DNA of 34,007 nucleotides from Deltaproteobacteria bacterium (GTDB lineage: Bacteria; Myxococcota_A; UBA796; UBA9615): contig JAGSHC010000044.1 in the NCBI GenBank assembly GCA_023954745.1, positions 1 to 34,007 of the forward strand, in the 5' to 3' direction. The stretch's first letter is position 1. Each line of letters opens with the position of its first letter. Positions 7,165-17,652 of the stretch are shown here, one piece after another. The translations under genes were made by a program, and so were the position numbers. The notes beneath the pieces are model-generated. The model was not told where the DNA came from and made no database searches. It saw only the letters and a list, made by a program, of their open reading frames with translations.

Positions 7165-10100
7165 ATGTCTCGCCATCCCACCCCGCCGAACGCCGCCGGC
7201 CTCCCTCAGTCTGAGGAGGAGGTCCTCGCGTTCTGGCAGGAGCACAGCGTCTTCGAGAAGACGCTCAGCAAGCCCGCTCCCAACGGCTCCTTCGTCTTCT
7301 TCGAGGGTCCCCCCACCGCCAACAACGTGCCGCACGTCGGCCACGCCCTCACCCGTGCCATCAAGGACGTGGTCCCTCGGTTCCGCACGATGCGCGGCTT
7401 CCGCGTGGACCGGAAGGCCGGCTGGGACACCCACGGCCTTCCAGTGGAGATCTCCATCGAGAAGGAGCTGGGCTTCACCGACAAGCACGCAGTCGAGCAG
7501 TACGGCATCGAGGCCTTCAACGAGAAGTGCTTCCAGTCGGTCCGCCGCTACGAGCGTGACTGGGTGCATGCCAGCGAGCGCCTGGGCTTCTGGCTCGACT
7601 ACGACAACGCCTACTTCACGTTCCTGAACACCTACGTCGAGAGCGTCTGGTGGATCCTCAACCGCATGTTCGACGAGGACATGCTGTACGAGGGGCACAA
7701 GGTCCTGCCGTACTGCCCGCTCTGCGGCACGACGCACAGCTCCCACGAGGTCGCGCAGGCCTACAAGGACGTGGCAGACCCCAGCGTCACCATCGCCTTC
7801 GAGGTCCTCCCAGGTCAGAGCCGAGGGGACGTCGACTTCGACGGCGTCTACGTCACCGCTTGGACGACGACCCCCTGGACGCTGCCGTCGAACATGGCGA
7901 CCTGCGTGCACCCGGAGTTCACCTACAAGCTCGTGGAGAGCAAGGCCCACCCGGGCCGCCGCTACCTGCTCGCTGAAGGCCTGCAGAGCCCTGCCCTGGA
8001 GCGGGTCGGCAAGGAGACCTTCGACCTCGGAGCCGCTCCCGCCCTCGCCACGTTCACCGGCAAGGAGCTCGAAGGGCTCCAGTACGAGCCTCTGTTCGGG
8101 TTCTCGGGGACCGGCACCGACGCCGAGGAGGACCGAGGCGCCAACTGGCAGATCACCGCCGACCCCTACGTCACCCTCGACTCGGGCACCGGCATCGTGC
8201 ACGTCGCCCCCGCCTTCGGTGAGGACGACCATCGCGTGGGCAACCGGTACGGACTCGACCTGTACTGCGCCATGAAGCTGGACGGGAAGTTCAAGGACCA
8301 CGCCGGCGCTCTGGCCGGCCTGTGGTTCAAGGACGCCGATCCCATCGTCACCCGGGACCTCAAAGACCGCGGTCAGCTGGTCTTCTCCACGAAGTACGAG
8401 CACCCCTACCCGCACTGCTGGCGCCACAACACGCCGCTGTACTACTTCGCCACGTCCTCCTGGTTCGTGCGTACGACGGCGATGAAGGACGAGCTCATCG
8501 CCGGCAACCAGACCGTCGACTGGAACCCTGCTCACATCAAGGACGGCCGCTTCGGTAAGTGGCTGGACGGGGTCGTGGATTGGGCGCTGTCCCGCAAGCG
8601 CTACTGGGGGACTCCGCTGCCCATCTGGCGATGCGACGAGTGCGGTGACATCGAGTGCTTCGGCTCCTTCGAGTCGCTCTTCGCGCGCGCTGGCAAGCCG
8701 TTGCCGGGAGACCCCTACGACCGGGAGCAGTGGAACCCCCACCGTCCCTACGTCGACGACATCTCCTTCTCGTGCAGCGCCTGCGACGGCGGCACGAAGA
8801 ACCGCGTCGTGGAGGTCATCGACTGCTGGTTCGACGCCGGCTCGATGCCGTTTGCGCAGCACCACTATCCCTTCAACAAGGAGATGGCGGAGCGCATCGA
8901 CAGCGGGGACGCCTTCCCCGCGGACTTCATCAGCGAGGCGGTCGACCAGACGCGGGGCTGGTTCTACACGCTGCACGTCATCTCGACGTTCCTGAAGAAG
9001 CGCCCCGCCTACAAGAGCGTCATCGTGTTGGGCCACGTGCTCGATGAAGACGGTCGCAAGATGTCGAAGAGCATCGGCAACGTCGTCGCTCCCGGGCCGA
9101 TCATCGATCAGTTCGGGGCGGACGCCTTCCGGTGGTTCTTCTACCGCGCCAACCCCACCCAGCCGTCCCGCTTCGGCCCGGCGATGGTGCGGGACAGCCT
9201 CAAGCTGTTCACCATCCCGTTGCTCAACGCGTGGCAGTTCTTCTCCATCTACGCGGGCATCGACGGCTTCACCCCGGCCGGTGAAGGCGCGACGCCTCGG
9301 CCGCAGGTAGCGGAGCGCGCCGACCTGGACCGTTGGGTCCTGAGCCTGCTCCAGCAGACGGTGGGCGAGGTGACCGCAGCCCTCGAAGGCAACCGGCTCA
9401 ACGTCGCGGCGAACGCCCTCGAGAGCTTCGTGGAGTCCCTGACCAACTGGTACATCCGTCGGTCTCGGCGGCGTTTCTGGAAGGCCGAAGGCGACACCGA
9501 CAAGCACGCTGCCCATTGGACTCTGTATGAGGTGCTGGTCTCCTTGAGTCAGTTGCTCGCGCCCTTCATGCCGTTCCTCGCCGAGCGCATGCATCAGGAC
9601 CTCGTGCGGGGCTTCGATGCCAGCGCGCCCGTCTCGGTCCACCTCACCGACTGGCCTTCCGTGGACGCCGACGCCATCGACAGCGTCGTGCTCGTGCGCC
9701 AGGCCGCAGCCCGGCAGCTCGTGACTCTGGGCCATGCGGCCCGGCAGGAAGCCGCCATCGGCGTGCGTCAGCCCCTCGCCGCGGCCACCGTGGTGAGCGT
9801 CGACGACGAGCTGCTCGCAGCCCTGTCCCACGAAGGCACCGCGGCCATCGTGCGGGACGAGCTCAACGTGAAGGAGCTCCGCTTCGCCGAGGACCGCGCT
9901 GCGTACGTTGACTACACCGTCAAGCCCAACTTCCGCGCCCTCGGGAAGCGGCTGGGCAAGCGCATGAAGCTGTGCGCACAAGCGGTCGGCCAGATGGCGC
10001 CCAACGACCTCTTGGCGGCCCTCGAGGCAGACGGCAAGGCCGTGGTGGTGCCTTCTGACGGTGAGCCCATCGAGCTGGAGGCCCACGAGCTGGACATCCG

Positions 10101-10440
10101 CATCCAGCAGAAGCCGGGCACGGTGTCGGCCTTCGACGAGCAGGCTCTCGTGGCGCTGGATACCGAGGTCGATGACGCCTTGGCGGCGGAAGGTCTCGCG
10201 CGCGAGGTCATCAACCGGATCCAGGGTCTCCGCAAGGACCGCGACTTGGCCTACGACGACCGCATCGCGGTGCAGTGGGACGCCGGGCAAGAGGTAGCGG
10301 CGGCGTTGGCCAAGCACCAACAGCTGGTGATGGACGAAGTCCTGGCGGTGGACATGCAGCGGGTGGACGGACTGAGCGGAGCGGTGTCTGCTGACCTTCG
10401 TGGCGAGTCCTTCACCGCGGACCTGGTGGTGAGTCAGTGA
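7165..10440 (+). CDS. ileS: Isoleucyl-tRNA synthetase, type 2 (eukaryote-like)
   Basis: Charges tRNA-Ile with isoleucine. About 1091 residues, longer than the usual ~940-residue bacterial type 1 enzyme. The class I signature HVGH is at residues 57-60 and KMSKS at 632-636. GWDTHGLPVE, the ESVWW...VLPYCPLCGTTHSSHE block, YKDVADPSV and the C-terminal GLAREVINRIQGLRKDRDL are features I associate with type 2 enzymes (eukaryotic, archaeal and some bacteria), many of which resist mupirocin. Cys pairs (CPLC, CDEC, CSAC) suggest zinc sites in the editing and catalytic regions. The ATG at 7165 follows GGAGA by nine bases and is preferred to the upstream codon at 7114. The last four bases overlap the GTG start of the sigma-factor gene. 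Confidence 0.95.
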   Translation: MSRHPTPPNAAGLPQSEEEVLAFWQEHSVFEKTLSKPAPNGSFVFFEGPPTANNVPHVGHALTRAIKDVVPRFRTMRGFRVDRKAGWDTHGLPVEISIEKELGFTDKHAVEQYGIEAFNEKCFQSVRRYERDWVHASERLGFWLDYDNAYFTFLNTYVESVWWILNRMFDEDMLYEGHKVLPYCPLCGTTHSSHEVAQAYKDVADPSVTIAFEVLPGQSRGDVDFDGVYVTAWTTTPWTLPSNMATCVHPEFTYKLVESKAHPGRRYLLAEGLQSPALERVGKETFDLGAAPALATFTGKELEGLQYEPLFGFSGTGTDAEEDRGANWQITADPYVTLDSGTGIVHVAPAFGEDDHRVGNRYGLDLYCAMKLDGKFKDHAGALAGLWFKDADPIVTRDLKDRGQLVFSTKYEHPYPHCWRHNTPLYYFATSSWFVRTTAMKDELIAGNQTVDWNPAHIKDGRFGKWLDGVVDWALSRKRYWGTPLPIWRCDECGDIECFGSFESLFARAGKPLPGDPYDREQWNPHRPYVDDISFSCSACDGGTKNRVVEVIDCWFDAGSMPFAQHHYPFNKEMAERIDSGDAFPADFISEAVDQTRGWFYTLHVISTFLKKRPAYKSVIVLGHVLDEDGRKMSKSIGNVVAPGPIIDQFGADAFRWFFYRANPTQPSRFGPAMVRDSLKLFTIPLLNAWQFFSIYAGIDGFTPAGEGATPRPQVAERADLDRWVLSLLQQTVGEVTAALEGNRLNVAANALESFVESLTNWYIRRSRRRFWKAEGDTDKHAAHWTLYEVLVSLSQLLAPFMPFLAERMHQDLVRGFDASAPVSVHLTDWPSVDADAIDSVVLVRQAAARQLVTLGHAARQEAAIGVRQPLAAATVVSVDDELLAALSHEGTAAIVRDELNVKELRFAEDRAAYVDYTVKPNFRALGKRLGKRMKLCAQAVGQMAPNDLLAALEADGKAVVVPSDGEPIELEAHELDIRIQQKPGTVSAFDEQALVALDTEVDDALAAEGLAREVINRIQGLRKDRDLAYDDRIAVQWDAGQEVAAALAKHQQLVMDEVLAVDMQRVDGLSGAVSADLRGESFTADLVVSQ

Positions 10441-11531
10441 GCGCAACCGACGACAAACCCGCAACGCCCGAGGTCATCACGCCCGAGGTGCTCGCCGCCG
10501 AGGTGGACGGTGACGAGGAGGAGGCATCGGACGAGGAGCTCAAGCGCATTGCTGCGGCCGGGACTGACGCCCCACGAGGCACGGCTGGCTCCGCGGCCAA
10601 GGAGATCATCGATCTGCTTCCTGCCCCTGGGGATCCGCAGCTCCCAGCCCGCACGGGTCAGAGCTCGCTGGCGGCCCAGGACCCGCTGAGGGCGTACATG
10701 GCCGAGGTGTCCATGTACCCGCTGCTCACGCCCGAGCAGGAGAAGGCGCTGGCCCAGGCGTTCCGCGACGACGGCGACGACACGGCCGCCTATCGCCTCG
10801 TCACGTCGAACCTGCGACTGGTCGCCAAGATCGCCTTCAAGTACCGGCGCTTCTACAAGAACGTGCTCGACCTCATCCAGGAGGGGAACATCGGCCTGAT
10901 GAAGGCCGTCCAGAAGTTCGATCCCTACCGCGGCGTGCGGCTCTCGACCTACGCCCGCTACTGGATTCAGGCGTACATCATGTACTTCCTGCTCGCGAAT
11001 CACCGCATGGTGAAGGTGGGCACGACGCAGGCGAAGAGGAAGCTCTTCTACAATCTGACCAAGGAGACGAAGCGGTTGCGGGATCTGGGGTTCGACCCAA
11101 CTCCCCAGCGCATCGCCGAGAGCCTCGATGTCGACGTGAAGGACGTCATCGAGATGAAGCAGCGCCTCTCTTCACCGGATGCGTCTCTCGATGCCCCCGT
11201 GGGTGGCGAGGACTCGCGGAGCCTCGGCGATACCTTCGCCAGCACCGATGAGCTCCCGGATCAGGAAGTCGAGAACGCTGAGATGCTGCAGATGGTCACC
11301 GGAGCCATGCGGCGCTTCGGCGACACCATTGAGAATGAACGTGAGATCGTGATCTGGTTCGACCGGCTGATGTCGGAAGACCCACTGACGCTCGAGCAGA
11401 TCGGCCGACAGTTCGGCGTGACCCGGGAGCGGGCACGACAGATCGAGGCCAAGCTGAAGAAGAAACTGAAGGGCTACCTGCTCGACACCCTCGGCCACGA
11501 AGTCGAGTTGAGTGTCGAACTGACGCACTGA
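10437..11531 (+). CDS. rpoH: RNA polymerase sigma factor, RpoH (sigma32) family
   Basis: A 364-residue sigma70-family factor without the long non-conserved insert of primary sigma factors. After an acidic N-terminal tail of about 75 residues come region 1.2/2.1 (DPLRAYMAEVSMYPLLTPEQ), region 2.2-2.4 (DLIQEGNIGLMKAVQKFDP; LSTYARYWIQAYI), an RpoH-box-like KRKLFYNLTKE near residues 200-210, and region 4.2 (LTLEQIGRQFGVTRERARQIE). The RpoH box is the best evidence for a heat-shock or stress factor rather than a primary sigma. The acidic tail is unusual for sigma32. The start is GTG 10437, inside the last codons of ileS (4-base overlap), so its translation is coupled to IleRS. Myxobacteria have several paralogues, so the exact stimulus is unknown. 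Confidence 0.88.
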   Translation: MSATDDKPATPEVITPEVLAAEVDGDEEEASDEELKRIAAAGTDAPRGTAGSAAKEIIDLLPAPGDPQLPARTGQSSLAAQDPLRAYMAEVSMYPLLTPEQEKALAQAFRDDGDDTAAYRLVTSNLRLVAKIAFKYRRFYKNVLDLIQEGNIGLMKAVQKFDPYRGVRLSTYARYWIQAYIMYFLLANHRMVKVGTTQAKRKLFYNLTKETKRLRDLGFDPTPQRIAESLDVDVKDVIEMKQRLSSPDASLDAPVGGEDSRSLGDTFASTDELPDQEVENAEMLQMVTGAMRRFGDTIENEREIVIWFDRLMSEDPLTLEQIGRQFGVTRERARQIEAKLKKKLKGYLLDTLGHEVELSVELTH

Positions 11532-11576
11532 GCGGCAGGGCCCACACACAGACGCAGACGCGCAGAAGAGAGAACC

Positions 11577-13760
11577 GTGGAGTACCAAGGCCTGACCCTG
11601 GATCGATTCCAGGAAGAGGCGATCAACCACGTCGACGCAAACCGCTCCGTGCTGGTTTCCGCCCCGACTGGCACAGGGAAGACCCTGATCGCCGACTACA
11701 TCGTCGAGAAGGCGCTGAGCGAGAACAAGGAAGTCATCTACACCGCCCCCATCAAGGCGCTGTCGAACCAGAAGTACCGCGACTACACGCGGCTCTATGG
11801 CTACGACAAGGTGGGACTCGTCACCGGCGACAACGTCATCAACCGCGATGGCCAGCTGCGCATCATGACGACGGAGATCCTCCGCAACATGCTGCTCGCG
11901 GGCGAGGAGCTCCCGCACCTCAGCCACGTGATCATCGACGAGATCCACTTCCTCGACGACATCGAGCGCGGAACCGTGTGGGAAGAGGTGCTCATCTACC
12001 TCCCCTCGCGCGTCAAGATCCTCGGGTTGTCGGCGACGCTCGCCAACATTCACGAGTTCAGTGAGTGGCTGGCCTACGTGCGCGACGAGGAGGTCCCCGT
12101 CGTCATCGAGGACACGCGCCACGTGCCGCTGTCCATCTACCTCGCCAACCGCGATGCCGGGATCTGCGACGCGACTCGCTACGGCTACCTGCACGAGCGC
12201 TGGATGCAGCTCGCGAAGAAGGCAGCGGACGAGGAGAAGAAGCGCAAGGACCAGGAGCGACGGTCCGAGGGGCGGCGTCGCCGTCGCGGCGGACGCAAGG
12301 GCGGAGGCAACCTGCGGCTGCCTGGCCAGCGGGAGACGAAGCACGTCGATCTCATCCGCATGTTGGGCGTGGAGTTCCAGCCCATCCTCTTCTTCGCCTT
12401 CTCCCGGAAGATGTGCGAGCAGTTCTCTCGGGAGCTGGCGCGCAAGCTGCCCGACGAGGGCTTCACGACCGAGGAGGAGAAGGTCAAGATCAAGGCCGCG
12501 GTGGACTCCTTCGACCTGCAGTTCGAGAAGGTGATGACCACCGAGCAGGAGAAGATGTACCTCAAGGGCATCGCCTGCCATCACGCCGGTCTGCACGTGG
12601 GGCTCAAGGCCTTCGTAGAGGAGCTCTACGAGCAGCGCCTCATCAAGGTGAACTACTGCACGTCCACCTTCGCCTTGGGCATCAACCTGCCGGCACGGAC
12701 GACGTGCTTTCAGGCCCTGCGCAAGTACAACGGACGCACCGTGGTGCCGCTGACTGTGCGCCAGTTCATGCAGAAGGCAGGACGCGCCGGACGCCGCGGC
12801 ATCGACGATGTCGGGTACGTCGTGATCCTCGAGGAGTTCTGGGACTACGAGCGGGACCGAGAGGCCATCGACGCCTACATCAAGGGCGCCCACGAGAAGG
12901 TGCGCTCGGCGTTCAACCTCTCGTTCAACTCCGTCGTCAACCTGCTCGATCGCCACGGCAGGGACCTCGAGCAGATCCGCCAGATCATCGACAAGAGCTT
13001 CCTCACCTTCAGCTACCGCCAGGCGGCGCAGCGCGAGGAGGAGCGCATCGACTCCATCGCAGACGCACTGGCCAAGTCCGGCTGGGATCCGCGAGACGAG
13101 GCCGCGGGTCCTCCGCCCCGCTCTCTCATGGCCCGCGCGAAGAAGTACCGCAAGCTCTCCCGCCGCACGAAGAAGGTGGGCGACAAGGTGTGGGACGACT
13201 TCATGGAGAAGGTCGGCATCCTCCAAGAGGTCGGCTACCTCGAGGAGGACCTGGAGTTCAACGCAGGCGCGAAGGTGCTGCGGCACCTGCAGATCGAAGA
13301 GATCTTCAGCACCGAGCTCGTGCTCAGCGGACTGCTCGACAGCATGGAGCCGGAGATGGTCTTCGGCGCCGTCTGCGTGCTCTGCAACTCCTTCTCGCGC
13401 GCGGTGAACATCCGCGTGCGACCGAAGGGCGAGCAGGGAGCGCTGGCCAAGGAGCTACGCAAGATTCGCTTCGGCGAAGCGGTGCGGAACACCGAGTACG
13501 CCATCGGCCAGCAGACCACCTTCACCCCCGAGATGATCGCCTTCGGCACCGCCTGGTACCGCGGCGAGTCGCTGCAGACCATGCTGCTCGGCATCGAGTC
13601 GGCGACGGACATCTCCGGGGACCTGGTGTCTGCGTTCCGGCGGGCGAAGGACCTCTGCCAGCAGCTCAAGCGGGTGTACGAGGAAGACCCCTACATGAGC
13701 GAGAAGCTCCGCGAGATCCTCAAGACGGTCTCCCGGGACGAGGTCGAAGTCGTCGACTGA
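11577..13760 (+). CDS. Ski2/Mtr4-like superfamily 2 RNA helicase
   Basis: A 727-residue SF2 helicase. Motif I is SAPTGTGKT (residues 28-36) and motif II is DEIH (121-124), the DExH form typical of Ski2/Mtr4/HelY. LSATLANIHEFSEWL is motif III, and FALGINLPARTTCF and FMQKAGRAGRRGID are motifs V and VI. An Arg/Lys/Gly-rich insert near residues 220-250 separates the RecA-like lobes, and the C-terminal part lacks an obvious arch domain. Relatives unwind RNA during exosome-type decay or ribosome maturation; mycobacterial HelY is a bacterial example. The start is GTG 11577 with GAGAG nearby. It follows the sigma-factor gene by 45 bases and precedes the second hydrolase by 30 bases, so it is probably in one transcript with them. 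The RNA target is unknown. Confidence 0.88.
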   Translation: MEYQGLTLDRFQEEAINHVDANRSVLVSAPTGTGKTLIADYIVEKALSENKEVIYTAPIKALSNQKYRDYTRLYGYDKVGLVTGDNVINRDGQLRIMTTEILRNMLLAGEELPHLSHVIIDEIHFLDDIERGTVWEEVLIYLPSRVKILGLSATLANIHEFSEWLAYVRDEEVPVVIEDTRHVPLSIYLANRDAGICDATRYGYLHERWMQLAKKAADEEKKRKDQERRSEGRRRRRGGRKGGGNLRLPGQRETKHVDLIRMLGVEFQPILFFAFSRKMCEQFSRELARKLPDEGFTTEEEKVKIKAAVDSFDLQFEKVMTTEQEKMYLKGIACHHAGLHVGLKAFVEELYEQRLIKVNYCTSTFALGINLPARTTCFQALRKYNGRTVVPLTVRQFMQKAGRAGRRGIDDVGYVVILEEFWDYERDREAIDAYIKGAHEKVRSAFNLSFNSVVNLLDRHGRDLEQIRQIIDKSFLTFSYRQAAQREEERIDSIADALAKSGWDPRDEAAGPPPRSLMARAKKYRKLSRRTKKVGDKVWDDFMEKVGILQEVGYLEEDLEFNAGAKVLRHLQIEEIFSTELVLSGLLDSMEPEMVFGAVCVLCNSFSRAVNIRVRPKGEQGALAKELRKIRFGEAVRNTEYAIGQQTTFTPEMIAFGTAWYRGESLQTMLLGIESATDISGDLVSAFRRAKDLCQQLKRVYEEDPYMSEKLREILKTVSRDEVEVVD

Positions 13761-13790
13761 GCCTCGGCTCGCGCGTGGGAGGTGCTGGGC

Positions 13791-14504
13791 GTGGGTCTGA
13801 TCGTGGCCCTTCACGGCTTGCCGACGGGACCCCGCCTCTGGGAGCGGGTGACCGTTCCCCGGGGCTACCACCTCATCCGGCCGCAGGTCCCTGGCCTGGG
13901 AGCCGACGGCACGCCTGACGACTTCAGCCTCGAGTGGGCGGCGACGCAGCTCAGCCAACGCTGGGCGACCGATGAGGCGGACGTGTTGATGGGGCACGAC
14001 ATGGGCGGGGTGCTCGCAGCGATGCTCGCGCAGCCTGGGCAGAAAGTCGTGCTGTCAGGAACGGCCCTCGGCCCCTATTGGTCGCTCATCCGGATGACAG
14101 CATGGCCGTTCTTCAATCGCGCCTTCTACCACCGCTACGCCGGGCGCACGTTCCTGCGCCGCGGCTGCCTGCCCGAGCACCGCGAGACCCTGCTCGACGC
14201 CTTCGCCGATCACGGCCCTGGCTGGGCCGAGCGGATGCGGCGCATCGCCATGGCCATGAAGCCCCCGCGCGCCCTGGGTCTCGACTTGCGGCGCAACGAC
14301 GTTCTTCTGGCGTGGGGACGTCAGGACCCCTGGTATCCCCCGTTTCCGGTGGCTCGGGCGGTGGCGGCAGCTTGTCGCGGGAGGCTGGAGCTGCTCGAAG
14401 CCGGACACTTCGCTCCCTGGGAGGCGCCGGGAGGGTTCAGCGAGGCGCTCGCCGCCTTTCTTCCGCCGCCCACGGAGCGACGAACGGGCGACGCCGCCGG
14501 GTAG
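13791..14504 (+). CDS. Alpha/beta hydrolase with Asp at the nucleophile position
   Basis: A 237-residue alpha/beta-fold protein. The oxyanion motif is ALHGLPTG near residues 6-13. The nucleophile elbow is GHDMGG, where the usual Ser is Asp70. The acid is probably the Asp of GRQDPWYP and the base His is in AGHFAPW. GHDxGG is the elbow of haloalkane dehalogenases and epoxide hydrolases, so an Asp-nucleophile hydrolase is a reasonable proposal; the substrate is unknown. The start is GTG 13791 because GGGAGG lies eight bases upstream; the GTG at 13782 would overlap that site. It is 10 bases before the pentapeptide-repeat gene on the same strand. Confidence 0.78.
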   Translation: MGLIVALHGLPTGPRLWERVTVPRGYHLIRPQVPGLGADGTPDDFSLEWAATQLSQRWATDEADVLMGHDMGGVLAAMLAQPGQKVVLSGTALGPYWSLIRMTAWPFFNRAFYHRYAGRTFLRRGCLPEHRETLLDAFADHGPGWAERMRRIAMAMKPPRALGLDLRRNDVLLAWGRQDPWYPPFPVARAVAAACRGRLELLEAGHFAPWEAPGGFSEALAAFLPPPTERRTGDAAG

Positions 14505-14514
14505 ACTGCCGCTG

Positions 14515-15360
14515 ATGCGGCGTGTGCTCTACGAAGTGACCAGGTTTGCGCCGTTCTTGCGCTCGGAACGAGGTGCACTGCAGATCCAGCGCGCGGTCGC
14601 GGCGGCGTCGGGCGACCCCGTCAAGGACACCGACGACGTCGATGCCCATGGGGCGACGGTCGAGGGCCGCGACCTCACCGGGCTCTCGTTGGGCCGGTGG
14701 AACGCGACCGGGGCGACGCTTCGAGGCTTCAAGGGGGACTCGATCACGTGGCAGGTCATGAACGCCGACCGGGCCACGGTCAGTGACTGGGAGCTCCCCG
14801 GAGCGCACCTCGCCCTCGTGTCGTTGCACGGGGCACTGCTCGATGGGGTCTCGCTCGACGGAGCCCAGTGTGTGCTCTGCGACTTCTCCCGCGCGACGCT
14901 TCGTGCCGTCTCCCTCCGAGGCGCGCGACTCGACGGATGCGACTTCACCGGCGCGGTGTTCGAGAGCGTCGACCTCACGGGCGCCGACCTACGCGGGACC
15001 GTGCTCCGTGGGGCGTGGCTCGCAGGTGCGACCCTGGAGGGGGCTCGCGTGGCGGGGGCGGACCTGCGCGACGTCGCGGGGCTCAGTGCGTCCCAGCGCG
15101 CAGACCTCTCGAGTCGAGGCGCGCGCGTCAGCGGATCGTGGCTCTATCGACTCTGGGGCCGGGTGCTGGGTGGCGGCGACCCACCCCTACCGAGCGCGCA
15201 TGCCAGGCTACGCGCAGCAGTAACTTGGACGTGGGCCGTCGCCATGGCTCTGTTGCCGGCGCTGTTCTTCCTGCGCGCCGCGCTGAACCCCATCAATCCG
15301 GACGAACCGCCGTTCTGGGAAGGCTCCTACGAAGAGCCGGAGGAACCTCCCCAGGACTAG
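14515..15360 (+). CDS. Membrane-anchored pentapeptide-repeat protein
   Basis: A 281-residue protein. Residues about 45-190 show the A(D/N)LXX-type pattern as TGLSL, TGATL, HGALL, DGVSL, SRATL, RAVSL, RGARL, DGCDF, TGAVF, TGADL, RGTVL, AGATL and AGADL, which predicts a right-handed quadrilateral beta-helix. A probable transmembrane segment near residues 237-257 (VAMALLPALFFLRAAL) follows a basic stretch, and the last 25 residues are acidic with many Pro and Glu. Pentapeptide proteins include gyrase-protecting mimics of DNA (MfpA/Qnr) and scaffolds of unknown function; a membrane anchor makes the DNA-mimic role less likely. The ATG at 14515 follows the previous stop by 10 bases. It converges with lipoprotein 1, with 10 bases between stops. 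Confidence 0.8.
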   Translation: MRRVLYEVTRFAPFLRSERGALQIQRAVAAASGDPVKDTDDVDAHGATVEGRDLTGLSLGRWNATGATLRGFKGDSITWQVMNADRATVSDWELPGAHLALVSLHGALLDGVSLDGAQCVLCDFSRATLRAVSLRGARLDGCDFTGAVFESVDLTGADLRGTVLRGAWLAGATLEGARVAGADLRDVAGLSASQRADLSSRGARVSGSWLYRLWGRVLGGGDPPLPSAHARLRAAVTWTWAVAMALLPALFFLRAALNPINPDEPPFWEGSYEEPEEPPQD

Positions 15361-15370
15361 TGGCGGCCGA

Positions 15371-16300
<930 letters not shown>

Positions 16301-16530
16301 GGTTGGCTTGGTCTCCCCAAGTGCCAGGTCAGGGGGTCCGCGAGGGAACACCCCCCGCAGTGGGGAGATCATCGGCGGGGGCGCCGCAGCTCCCTAGGGC
16401 GGCGCCGGACACGTGCGACGAGGCGCACGTGCTCGAAAAGACACGGGTTTCAGACGGCCCGATCGGTCCAAACCACGCCGCGGACGCAGCGCAGACACCG
16501 ACCTTGGTCGTGGATGCGCCCCGGACGCAG

Positions 16531-16560
16531 GAAGGGCGAGGTCCGAAGACCTCGCCCTTC
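16531..16560 (-). terminator. Strong stem-loop downstream of lipoprotein 2
   Basis: A perfect 13-bp stem, GAAGGGCGAGGTC (16531-16543) with GACCTCGCCCTTC (16548-16560). On the minus strand the loop is the very stable tetraloop TTCG. It lies about 40 bases after the lipoprotein 2 stop and before the start of lipoprotein 1. No U-run follows, so termination is likely but not proven. Confidence 0.6.
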
Positions 16561-16572
16561 ACTGATTCGCTT

Positions 16573-16589
16573 TTCGGGTCAGACCCGAA
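16573..16589 (-). terminator. Small hairpin after lipoprotein 2 stop
   Basis: TTCGGGT (16573-16579) pairs with ACCCGAA (16583-16589) around a 3-base loop, 9 bases past the stop codon. On the minus strand AAAG follows rather than U. It sits just before the larger TTCG hairpin, so the two may act together as terminator or mRNA 3'-end protection. Confidence 0.35.
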
Positions 16590-16598
16590 GAACGTCGA

Positions 16599-17537
<939 letters not shown>

Positions 17538-17553
17538 CTTCATCTCTCCGTGG

Positions 17554-17598
17554 GTGCCAGGTGGCGGGGTCATGCAGCGGGCCTGTCTTGACCCCGCC
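17554..17598 (-). promoter_or_regulatory. Leader block and hairpin of lipoprotein 2
   Basis: On the minus strand GGCGGGGTCA (17589-17598) pairs perfectly with TGACCCCGCC (17563-17572) around a 16-base loop. ACCTGGCAC (17554-17562) follows, a 9-base word also found at 16321-16329 at a similar distance from the lipoprotein 1 start. The hairpin could end lipoprotein 3 transcripts or control lipoprotein 2 translation. Confidence 0.4.
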
Positions 17599-17652
17599 GC
17601 GGATATTGCTCTGCCTTCGCAGAGGAAAAAAGGGCTACTAGGCGCCCGACTC

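Noticed and set aside
7135-10464. An 1109-residue open frame on the minus strand opposite ileS, and similar long frames opposite other genes (1073-2974, 11172-13286, 3213-5291, 15431-16753)
   Set aside because: They are antisense frames caused by high GC at codon position three. Their translations have no domain motifs, have skewed composition and overlap fully recognised genes.
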